45,465 nucleotides of DNA, from NCBI RefSeq assembly GCF_018861025.1, contig NZ_JAHKQH010000038.1, positions 1-45,465 of the forward strand, written 5' to 3'. This stretch comes from Psychrosphaera sp. B3R10. Its GTDB lineage: Bacteria > Pseudomonadota > Gammaproteobacteria > Enterobacterales > Alteromonadaceae. The notes beneath the pieces are model-generated. The model saw only the letters and a program-made list of their open reading frames with translations. It made no database searches and had not been told where the DNA came from. Below are positions 16,942 to 24,640 of the stretch, in pieces. Each line of letters begins with the position of its first letter. Positions within the stretch are counted from its first letter, which is position 1. The position numbers and the translations under genes were made by a program.

Positions 16942-18240
16942 TTAAAGTTCATTAACGAGCGTTTGTAAGTACTGCTTAAATGGTGCCTCATGAGCCGAAA
17001 TATCACCAAAAGCGTCTTCAAATGTGGCTCTTAATGAAGGGCCAGACGACTTTGAATTTTTCGACGAAATTTCAGTTAAATACGCGGCGAGTTGGTTAGG
17101 ATAATATTGATATAAATAACGGATTAAAAACGGATAATAGGTTTCCAATTGAGATTTTTCCAACCAAGGTAAACTTGAGCCAGTATACGACACGATTTTG
17201 TGAACATTAGGTGCATCTTCTCGGCTCAAAATAGTTTCGATTTTTTTCACCTGTTGTCGATTGTAGTTATTGGTATGTGGACCATATTCTTGGTTTCCCT
17301 TGCCGAACTGGAAACTGCTATATAAGCCTCGATAAGCCCATGTAGGTTTACCTTTAACCCGTTTCTCTAAACCGGTAATAAAGCCTGCTAGTCGAGTTCC
17401 ATTGCGCGCTATTGCCGTACCAGGAAAGTTCTTACCATTTTGCTTCAAAACCAAAATGGCAATCTTGTTTCTTGCCCAGCGAGATTTTTGCATAAACAGT
17501 TGCTGTTGCTTTGGTGATTCAAAATAAACCGCCGTCATTTTTTCCTCAAGTTTTGCAGGAGCCATATCAATCGCAATGCTAAAGCTAAGCAGCGACTCAT
17601 AGCTGTTTTCTAAAATTTTAGAGGCGTTTTTAGCGAATTTTTTAGACTTGCCTACAGCAACAAGAGTCCAGTGTGGTGACTCCACGATTTTTATTTCAGA
17701 GCCAAAACTTTGGCTCATTTTCTCTCGTACTTTTTCTGCCAATGGCGCTGATGGTAAACCTTTTGATAATAGCTGTGGTACAAATTGAGTACTATTGTGT
17801 CGCAGGTATAGCTTTTCATAACGAGTTTGATAGTCAGCCGTTTTTTCTTTATCTAACGCCAAACCTGCAACATCAGATAACGGTAAAATAAGCTCTTTAG
17901 CGTGTTTACCAAATTTATTTTCTTTAAGCTGAATTAAGTCGATATAAACGTTTTCTGCGTCTTTGTCTTTGCCAAGTTGTTTGAGGACAAAAGCGTAGTT
18001 TTCTGCAGCAGCAATGCGACTCGGGCTTTGCGCGTCGTACAAAACCTTACTAAGCTCATAAACTTTTTTACCGTGGGGCAAACTCGCTTGCAGGTCGCCA
18101 GCTTTGGCAAAATTAGAAAAATTGGTAAAAGCTTGTTGGAAATCTTGTTTGTCATCGGCAGTAGAAAAACCGCTGAAACCTAAAAAAAGGCCGATGGTCA
18201 GCGCTTTATATAGTGGTGTTTTTATTTTTGAAATAGTCAT
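16942..18240 (-). CDS. Exported TPR-like protein with a degenerate peptidase-MA-like region
   Basis: A 432-residue protein with signal peptide MTISKIKTPLYKALTIG...FSTA. Residues about 30-145 look like TPR helices (AAENYAFVLKQLGKDKDAENVY). From about 185 the pattern HWTLVAVGKSKKFAKNASKIL, then AVYFESPKQQQLF, and a C-terminal YPFLIRYLYQYYPNQLAAYLTEI and FEDAFGDISAHEAPFKQYL recalls DUF1570 / peptidase-MA-like gluzincins. The HExxH zinc motif of active members is absent; the nearest candidate is NVHKIVSYTG. It is probably not a protease, though I cannot assign a function. It sits between the TonB receptor and GH86 genes, separated from the receptor by a strong terminator. Confidence 0.6.
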   Translation of the reverse strand: MTISKIKTPLYKALTIGLFLGFSGFSTADDKQDFQQAFTNFSNFAKAGDLQASLPHGKKVYELSKVLYDAQSPSRIAAAENYAFVLKQLGKDKDAENVYIDLIQLKENKFGKHAKELILPLSDVAGLALDKEKTADYQTRYEKLYLRHNSTQFVPQLLSKGLPSAPLAEKVREKMSQSFGSEIKIVESPHWTLVAVGKSKKFAKNASKILENSYESLLSFSIAIDMAPAKLEEKMTAVYFESPKQQQLFMQKSRWARNKIAILVLKQNGKNFPGTAIARNGTRLAGFITGLEKRVKGKPTWAYRGLYSSFQFGKGNQEYGPHTNNYNRQQVKKIETILSREDAPNVHKIVSYTGSSLPWLEKSQLETYYPFLIRYLYQYYPNQLAAYLTEISSKNSKSSGPSLRATFEDAFGDISAHEAPFKQYLQTLVNEL

Positions 18241-18410
18241 TTCTAACTCTTTATTAAGAATGAGCTAGCTTGTCAATATTCAACGTAACAACAGTAAAGT
18301 TGAAGTAACTTGTTGGTACCTTTCGTCATCTATATAAGGAACCTAAGAGGAGGTCATTTGCTTCTAGATTACGAGTGAAAGGTATAGAGAATTAACAAAC
18401 ACAGTCTCGA

Positions 18411-18447
18411 TTAAACAAAAAAAAGGCAAGCATTAAATGCTTGCCTT
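18411..18447 (-). terminator. Rho-independent terminator of the TonB receptor gene
   Basis: A 10-bp stem (AAGGCAAGCA / TGCTTGCCTT, 18423-18432 with 18438-18447) and loop TTAAA. On the minus strand it is followed by a T-rich tract (A-run at 18413-18424 on plus). It lies 12 bp past the receptor stop and isolates the downstream 432-residue protein gene. Confidence 0.93.
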
Positions 18448-18458
18448 ATTATTAATGC

Positions 18459-21400
18459 TTACTGGAAGCGGTAACTCATACCAAGCGTAAATGTGCGGTC
18501 ACTGTAGCTCGAACGATTCGTAAGTTGCGGATCGATATTGTAGCTATGTGAAACAGTCTTAAGTAGATTGTTGATGTTAAATTGAACCTTAAGATTTTTT
18601 GTAATCTTATAAGATGACGAGAAGTCAGCACGGACTACATCATCAAAGTACTTAGGCCAATTTAGTTCACCGGCATTGTAATATTCACTACGATAGTTAC
18701 CCGCTAAACGCATATTTAATGGGCCTTTGTCGTAAAATATTGATATGTTTCCTGAGTGCTCCGACATGTTTGAAATCGGTAGCAGAACCGTATGGTCTAA
18801 TAACTCAAATCCATTTGGAAGTGGGCCATCGTCACCTAGTGCAGCTAGCTGGTCAAAAATATCACGTTGACCGACAAAGTCAGTTGGAATTTCTTGGCCA
18901 ACAAGGTTGACTGGAATGCCCTGCATGGTCGATAAATCAAGCTCTTCTTCAGTTGCAGAGTCGATAAATGTCGGCGCTGGACGAGTTCCTTCAGTATATG
19001 TGTAGTTTAAAGAGAAGCCTAAACCACTCCACGCACCTGGTAAAAAGTCTAACCACTGAGTATAACCTAACTCGATACCTTTACGTGTTGTACCTTCACC
19101 ATTAAACGCACTGCGTATACGCCATAATTCAAAACCAGGTTGTGTTGATAAGTCTTCACCTAACAAGTAGCCGCCATTACCATCTTGGCCAATAACTTCA
19201 CTTCCTGGTGTTGCAGGAACCGCTAAAATACCACGTTTTGTAACTAAGTCAGCTTGTACGTTGCGATAGAAGAACGCTAAGCTCGCCATGTTGCCTTTGC
19301 CCCAATAACGCTCAAAGCTTAAATCTACATTATCAGACGTTTGTGCTGTTAGTTCGATATTACCAATGTTAGTGCTACCAGAGCGGATACCTGGACAACT
19401 GTCAACGGTACCGTTGTAGTTGTTTTGTATTGCATATTGCTGCGCAATTTGAAGCTCTTGTTCAGCTTGAGTTAGATTCGGGTTTGGAACACCATAGTTA
19501 TAAACTCCAAACGGGTCTTGTGGGTCAAAAACCGCACAACCTTGGAAGTTGTTTAACTGTGCTACTGGTAATAGTTTTCCTAACGCAGGTCTAACCATGG
19601 TTCTTGCGGCGGCTAAGCGCACTAAACCATAATCTTCATGTGCGAAGGCGATATTCATGCTAGGTAGATAGTTGTCGTAGGTATTTTCCAACTCTACTTT
19701 TGCTGGATTACCTTCGGCATCAAGGGCATTGTAAGTTTCAGAACTTACCTTTGTTCTTACTGCACGTACACCGATATTACCGCGGAATGTGACTGAGCTA
19801 GATACATCACCGTTGAAATTACCCATTACGTATAACGCAGTGGTGTCTTCTGTCATCGTATAGTTTTCACCTGGGCTTTCTTCGTAACCTTTGTCGTTAA
19901 AGCCAGAAATTTCATTCCATAAACTACGATTATCACGATACATGTCTAGGTCGAAAACGGTCCAAGTTGGCACATTACCGGCTTCACTATAAAAACCGTC
20001 ATGTGTTCCGTTAATGCCAGGATAACGTTCTGCTAATTCAACCGCAGAGATTGGCTCTTCACACGCATCATGAATTGTTTCATCATAACTGTTCGCATGT
20101 GGTCCATCTGCGTTGTAAGCCCAACGTGGGTTACAAACGAAGCGGAAACGACTTGCGTTTTCCATTACGTCACGGGCAAAACGGCCACCAAATTCAATTG
20201 ACTCAAGTACGCCATAGTCAACAAAATAGTCAAAATCGATTTTTGCAGCAGATGTGGTAGGTTCACGTATCCAGCCATCATCACGGAAGTTAGTAACACG
20301 CCATGAGCGTAAGTCATTCGGATCCATACCATTTGCTAAAGAAATACCAACCGTTCTAGGGTCCGTTAAATCAACACTCAAGTCAGTACCAGTTTGACGA
20401 ATAGCGGTTGCCATGTCGGTACCTATTAAGCTTGGGTCATCAACGCGTAAACGGTGATCATTTTGAGTCGTAGGGTTACCATAATAACCATTGTAACCAA
20501 CGGCGATATAATGACGTTCGTGATCTGACTTCGAGTGTGCAACTTCAGCTTGGATACCTAACGTATCAAAATCCCATTTACCTTTTAAAGCAATTGTAGT
20601 TTGAGTCGTGGTGTTGTGGTTCGCTTGGGCTGTACTTCGGTTTAAATTACCAATTGAGCTGTCAAATGCGGTTACTGGATAAACGGTGTCGATAACTCGG
20701 CCCATATTATCTGTACGTGTTACTGCTGTACCTGTTTCAACATTGCTGAACGCATATAAGGTACCGTCTTCGCCAAGTTCTTCTGCTGGTAATATCCAGT
20801 TTGTTTGAGAAGTAATTTGGAATACGTCTGATGTACCGTGGCTCAATGTATCGTTGTGAACGATATCTAATGTATAAGATGAGCTATCGTTTGGTGCCCA
20901 TTGAAACGTCGCTGCAATCGCATTTTTTCTATTTTGATTATTACGGTCAATCAGTACATAGCTATTAGGGCGGTATACTGTCGCGTCATCCTCACCACAT
21001 AGACCTTGTTGGTTGGTTGTTAAACCATTGTTGTCAGTACTGTACATTGGGCAATTGTTTCCCCAACTGGCAAGCCCAACAACATCACCACCACTGTGGT
21101 TGTCATTATGCGTTAAATTAATAAGCATACCAAAGTCACCGAAACTAGTGTCGCGCCAGCTATGTGTTCCGATAATATTTATATTTGGATAAACTTCGTC
21201 AACTTCATCACCATATTTGGCTTTAGCATTAACGTTTAAAAAGCTATTTTTAACGCTAAGAGGGCGCTTCGTTTTTAAGTTGATTGTCGCACCCAACGAG
21301 CCTTCTGTTAACGCGGCTGTTGGTGATTTGATTACTTCTAATGAGTCAATAAGTTCAGATGGAAAATCAGCAAGGTTAACGTCTCGAGAAGGGGCAGTAC

Positions 21401-21818
21401 CTTCACCACCGGCAACACTTCGGCCGTTAAGTTCGATGCGGTTTTGGCTTACACCACGTACCTGGAAAGCACCAGCACTACCATTTTCGCCAAACAGGAC
21501 CTGAACACCCGTTACACGTTGTAATGATTCAACAACGTTTTCATCGGGGAAGTTACCTACGTCTTCGGCGCTGATAACATCAATTACACTGTTTGCACTT
21601 CGTTTTAATTCGCTTGCTCTTAATAAGCTCGATCTAAGTCCTGTGACTTCGATGACCTCAATTTCGTCCTCAAGTTTTTTGGCTTTTTTCGACTTTTTAG
21701 CAACTTCAACTTCAGCTTCTGCGTCTTGTTGTTCAGCTGCTTGACCATAGGCTGGATAAATCGCTGCCAGAACCGAAACGGCCACTATCGTTGGTAAAGT
21801 TTTCCAAGGCTTTTTCAT
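18459..21818 (-). CDS. TonB-dependent receptor, carbohydrate type
   Basis: A 1119-residue outer-membrane receptor. The ATG at 21818 is chosen because GGAG sits 6 nt upstream and MKKPWKTLPTIVAV begins a proper signal peptide; a GTG at 21845 adds nine residues. After a charged Glu/Lys stretch comes a TonB-box-like DEIEVIEVTG. The plug follows (NSVIDVISAEDVGNFPDENV, RVTGVQV, VRGVSQNRIELNGR, IKSPTAALTEGSLGATINL), then a 22-strand-type barrel with its last strand ending LGMSYRFQ. The DVGNFPDENVVESLQRVTGV form is typical of large Alteromonadales receptors for oligosaccharides. There is no STN domain, so it should transport without signalling. It probably imports galactan oligosaccharides made by the GH86 enzymes. 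Transcribed alone, with motif copy D upstream. Confidence 0.93.
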   Translation of the reverse strand: MKKPWKTLPTIVAVSVLAAIYPAYGQAAEQQDAEAEVEVAKKSKKAKKLEDEIEVIEVTGLRSSLLRASELKRSANSVIDVISAEDVGNFPDENVVESLQRVTGVQVLFGENGSAGAFQVRGVSQNRIELNGRSVAGGEGTAPSRDVNLADFPSELIDSLEVIKSPTAALTEGSLGATINLKTKRPLSVKNSFLNVNAKAKYGDEVDEVYPNINIIGTHSWRDTSFGDFGMLINLTHNDNHSGGDVVGLASWGNNCPMYSTDNNGLTTNQQGLCGEDDATVYRPNSYVLIDRNNQNRKNAIAATFQWAPNDSSSYTLDIVHNDTLSHGTSDVFQITSQTNWILPAEELGEDGTLYAFSNVETGTAVTRTDNMGRVIDTVYPVTAFDSSIGNLNRSTAQANHNTTTQTTIALKGKWDFDTLGIQAEVAHSKSDHERHYIAVGYNGYYGNPTTQNDHRLRVDDPSLIGTDMATAIRQTGTDLSVDLTDPRTVGISLANGMDPNDLRSWRVTNFRDDGWIREPTTSAAKIDFDYFVDYGVLESIEFGGRFARDVMENASRFRFVCNPRWAYNADGPHANSYDETIHDACEEPISAVELAERYPGINGTHDGFYSEAGNVPTWTVFDLDMYRDNRSLWNEISGFNDKGYEESPGENYTMTEDTTALYVMGNFNGDVSSSVTFRGNIGVRAVRTKVSSETYNALDAEGNPAKVELENTYDNYLPSMNIAFAHEDYGLVRLAAARTMVRPALGKLLPVAQLNNFQGCAVFDPQDPFGVYNYGVPNPNLTQAEQELQIAQQYAIQNNYNGTVDSCPGIRSGSTNIGNIELTAQTSDNVDLSFERYWGKGNMASLAFFYRNVQADLVTKRGILAVPATPGSEVIGQDGNGGYLLGEDLSTQPGFELWRIRSAFNGEGTTRKGIELGYTQWLDFLPGAWSGLGFSLNYTYTEGTRPAPTFIDSATEEELDLSTMQGIPVNLVGQEIPTDFVGQRDIFDQLAALGDDGPLPNGFELLDHTVLLPISNMSEHSGNISIFYDKGPLNMRLAGNYRSEYYNAGELNWPKYFDDVVRADFSSSYKITKNLKVQFNINNLLKTVSHSYNIDPQLTNRSSYSDRTFTLGMSYRFQ

Positions 21819-21961
21819 TGTTGACTCCGTTGTTATTTTGCTCACTAGTATTTTTATTTAATTGGCTAATGTCGCAATTTATTATTTTGGATTAACTGAA
21901 AGTGCAACGCAGTAATTTGTAACGTCACTCTTGTCGTTCTATATATAAACAAATCAAAATT

Positions 21962-21977
21962 AAAAACCCGTAAATAA
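21962..21977 (-). promoter_or_regulatory. Shared upstream motif, copy D (TTATTTACGGGTTTTT)
   Basis: On the minus strand TTATTTACGGGTTTTT lies about 143 bp before the receptor ATG. An inverted half (TTATTTAC on plus at 21995-22002) sits 17 bp away. Confidence 0.5.
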
Positions 21978-22112
21978 TTCATCAAAAAGCTTTGTTATTT
22001 ACATAATGCATTAAAGTTGTTTTATATCAGCGTGTAACACGGTGTCGATTAACCACTTGAATTATATCGACAGCGGTATAGAACGGTACAGTTTTAATTA
22101 GGTATATATACA

Positions 22113-22144
22113 AAGGCCACCTACACTCGGTGTAAATGGCCTTT
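22113..22144 (-). terminator. Hairpin terminator of the Ig/hydrolase-like lipoprotein gene
   Basis: AAAGGCCA / TGGCCTTT outer stem with an inner TACAC / GTGTA stem, 68 bp beyond the stop of the gene ending at 22213. The following minus-strand sequence is AT-rich rather than a pure T-run. Confidence 0.6.
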
Positions 22145-22212
22145 CATGTTTGTTGCTTTAATTGTTGGCATTAAGTTTAAGTGTATTCACTTTCATCTTA
22201 ATCAACGAACCA

Positions 22213-24312
22213 CTAACCGTCTGTGCTAGGCGTTAGTGGAATTGTAAAGCGGACATACTGTCCAGATAATATTGTCGCTTGAATGATGTTTTTATCATCA
22301 TTAACCGAAATGTTAGCCGGAGTTTTATTGGTGCCACCGACGCCAAACGTTTGAATTGTAAATACGTCATCAGTCGCTGCTACATCGGTGACAGTTGTTG
22401 TTTCACCGTCCTGTAAACGCACCGCTACATGTTGGGATTCACCACTAACATTGGTGAACATTACATATAAAGTGTCACCATCTCTAAAGCTCGTGCCTCT
22501 GATATCTTGGCTATAAACTTCAGAGTCCACAACATTACCAGCTGTACTTAAAGAGAAATTATTCATGGCGTGGAATTTTGCATCAGTATTACCACCATTA
22601 AACCAACCAAATATTGCGGCATGGCGTTCAAATATAATTCGCTCTACACCAGCATTAATTGCCGCTAGAAGGCTGCCTATACCAGATACGAGCTTTTCGT
22701 TAGCATTGGCGCCACCATCAATCCATTTAGAAGATTCAGTAAACCAAAGTGGCGCACTGTCGTTTGTAGCCGCTGTATACATAGCGTCCCAATGTGCACT
22801 TTGTTCTCTAGAAGTTAGTGTATCTTCGTCATCAAAGTTTGCCGCGGCAACATCTAACTCAGCAGCAAGCGCAGTGTATATCTCGTCTGCGTCAGTTATA
22901 TAACCTGATTCAGGTCCAACACGCTTAAGCGTACCGTCATCATCACTAGACATTGCAGTCCATAAGGCTTGATAATCAGAAGCACTTACGTCGTCTTGAC
23001 TAAACGGTGCTAAATAATCAACTTTTGCCCCGGCTGTTTCTAAATCGGTTAACAGGGTATCTAAGTAAGTTGCATAGTCATTTAAGTCCAAACCATAAAT
23101 GTTGTCTGGGCAAGTATCACCGCATTTTGCAATTGCAGTATATTTTGCTTCGCCTTCAAGTGACGTATTAATTTCAGACCAAGCGCCGGTTTTTTGAGAT
23201 ACAACAGCCATAATGCTCATGCCTTGTTCTTTGGCATAAACCGCAACTTCTTTAATTTGCTCATACACTGGATCTGTTAGAGGAAGAGTAGCGTGCACTG
23301 GGATACGAATAAACTCCATGCGCATCTTGTTTACCATGTGGGTAACAAGTTTTATACCTTGGCCCGTTGCAAACATTTGACCTACAACACCATCAATCGA
23401 GCTACCAAAATCAACGTGTTGCGCTTCTTGTTTTGGGAATACGTCAGCTACGATATCAACACCGTCAATAACTGGGATAACGCGCACGGTTTTTTTAACT
23501 TCGTCAGCTTCATTGCCGGCCACATCGGTAACATTATAAGTTAAGGTATAAACGCCAATAACGTTAGTATCTACCGTACCTGTAGTCACAATAGCACTTG
23601 TAATTGCGGCTTCTTCATCAACATTGTCTGTTGCTGTTACACCTGAATCAGTAAACGTCGTACCTTGGTGTATTGTAACGTCAGCTTCTGCAATCGCAAT
23701 TACTGGAGCGATATCGTCCGGAACAGCTTCCTCAACGGTAACGGTTCTTGTAATTTCTGTTGCTACATTGCCAGCAGCGTCTGTTACGTTATAAGTCACT
23801 GTATAGACGCCTACAGTACTTGTATCAACTGTATTTACCACTGTGATTGCAGAGCTTATGTCGCCATCAACATTGTCTGTCGCGGTCGCGCCTTCATCCG
23901 TATAGTTTGTATCTTGACCAATTGTCATGTCGGTACCATTTAAGGTAAGAATTGGCAAAACTGTGTCTGGAACGGTTACGGTTCTGACTGCAACGGCCTC
24001 GTTACCGACTGAATCGCTAACGGTATACGTTACGGTGTAAACACCAACAACTGAGGTATCAACGGTACTTACTGAGGTGATTGCGCTGGTAACATCGCCG
24101 TCAACATTGTCGACTGCAGTTGCGCCTGCGTCGGTATAAGTATCAAAAATGGTAACTTCAATTTCATCACCGCCAGTAATTGAAATTTCCGGAGCTGAAT
24201 AATCGACTGCACCTTCTGGTTGAAACACTTTTGTTTCATCATCCGAACCACACCCTGTAAGTGGTATCGTGATAAAACAACTTATTGCGAGAAGTTTGAA
24301 TTTGTTCATCAT
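22213..24312 (-). CDS. Lipoprotein with three Ig-like domains and a hydrolase-like domain lacking the acid/base Glu
   Basis: A 699-residue lipoprotein (PLTGC, Cys21). Residues about 38-279 are three tandem Ig-like domains of the DUF5011 type, each with TDxGATAxDNVDG and VGVYTVTYxVxD motifs. From about 290 the protein aligns by eye with the 523- and 415-residue proteins at 36636 and 38501: EFIRIPVHATLPLTDPVYEQ, AKVDYLAPFSQDDVSASDYQ, LWFTESSKW, AGVERIIFERHAAIFGWFNGG. The relatives have PFNED or PYNED (Glu173); here it is PFSQD, putting Gln439 at the predicted acid/base. Glu526 (FTES) is kept. The SHFYDD or AHFYDD motif is also lost (AANFDDE). It is therefore probably a glycan-binding surface protein rather than an enzyme, though a changed mechanism is possible. 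AGGA precedes the ATG. Confidence 0.72.
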   Translation of the reverse strand: MMNKFKLLAISCFITIPLTGCGSDDETKVFQPEGAVDYSAPEISITGGDEIEVTIFDTYTDAGATAVDNVDGDVTSAITSVSTVDTSVVGVYTVTYTVSDSVGNEAVAVRTVTVPDTVLPILTLNGTDMTIGQDTNYTDEGATATDNVDGDISSAITVVNTVDTSTVGVYTVTYNVTDAAGNVATEITRTVTVEEAVPDDIAPVIAIAEADVTIHQGTTFTDSGVTATDNVDEEAAITSAIVTTGTVDTNVIGVYTLTYNVTDVAGNEADEVKKTVRVIPVIDGVDIVADVFPKQEAQHVDFGSSIDGVVGQMFATGQGIKLVTHMVNKMRMEFIRIPVHATLPLTDPVYEQIKEVAVYAKEQGMSIMAVVSQKTGAWSEINTSLEGEAKYTAIAKCGDTCPDNIYGLDLNDYATYLDTLLTDLETAGAKVDYLAPFSQDDVSASDYQALWTAMSSDDDGTLKRVGPESGYITDADEIYTALAAELDVAAANFDDEDTLTSREQSAHWDAMYTAATNDSAPLWFTESSKWIDGGANANEKLVSGIGSLLAAINAGVERIIFERHAAIFGWFNGGNTDAKFHAMNNFSLSTAGNVVDSEVYSQDIRGTSFRDGDTLYVMFTNVSGESQHVAVRLQDGETTTVTDVAATDDVFTIQTFGVGGTNKTPANISVNDDKNIIQATILSGQYVRFTIPLTPSTDG

Positions 24313-24640
24313 ACAATATCCTATATTTTATTATTGTTATCGAAGCATGAATAAAAACAAGCTCAACTGATAAAACCGTAAAAATAATCTATAAAAAAAC
24401 AATTTTAATGTATTTTTACAGATAAAAAGTTTGTGTGTGGGCTTTGATTTTAATCGAAGGGAAAACAGGGGAAAACCAAGGTTTAGTCTTTTACGTAAGT
24501 TTACGCTGTTCGATAATCATTAAAAACTCCAATTAAAAGAAAGTTCTAGTCGTTTTTCTACGCATTCCTAATCTATCAAAATACAAAGCTTGAGGACATT
24601 TATGGTTAAAAACCACTAGAAACTTTCAATTAAATTTTTT
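24313..24640. other. Intergenic region upstream of the Ig/hydrolase-like lipoprotein gene
   Basis: No gene is supported. It holds motif copy E and an inverted 9-bp pair, GTAAAAATA (24378-24386) and TATTTTTAC (24411-24419). Further on is TTTTACGTAAGTTTACG near 24489. I see no clear terminator for the GH51-like gene ending at 24641. Confidence 0.55.
24372..24388 (-). promoter_or_regulatory. Shared upstream motif, copy E (ATTATTTTTACGGTTTT)
   Basis: One of the best copies. On the minus strand it reads ATTATTTTTACGGTTTT, 59 bp upstream of the ATG. The inverted partner TATTTTTAC lies 24 bp away. Confidence 0.55.

Larger units (their letters stand above)
21819..22212. other. Upstream region of the TonB receptor gene
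   Basis: No gene is supported. It contains the shared motif (copy D) and, beside it, an inverted pair GTAAATAA (21970-21977) and TTATTTAC (21995-22002). The terminator hairpin of the upstream gene is at 22113-22144. Confidence 0.6.

Noticed and set aside
23450-24250. Repeated DNA as a possible mobile or satellite element
   Set aside because: The similarity comes from three encoded Ig-like domains in one continuous reading frame.
22213-24312. Calling this protein an active glycosidase
   Set aside because: The acid/base Glu seen in both paralogues is Gln here and a second conserved motif is lost, so only a hydrolase-like domain is claimed.
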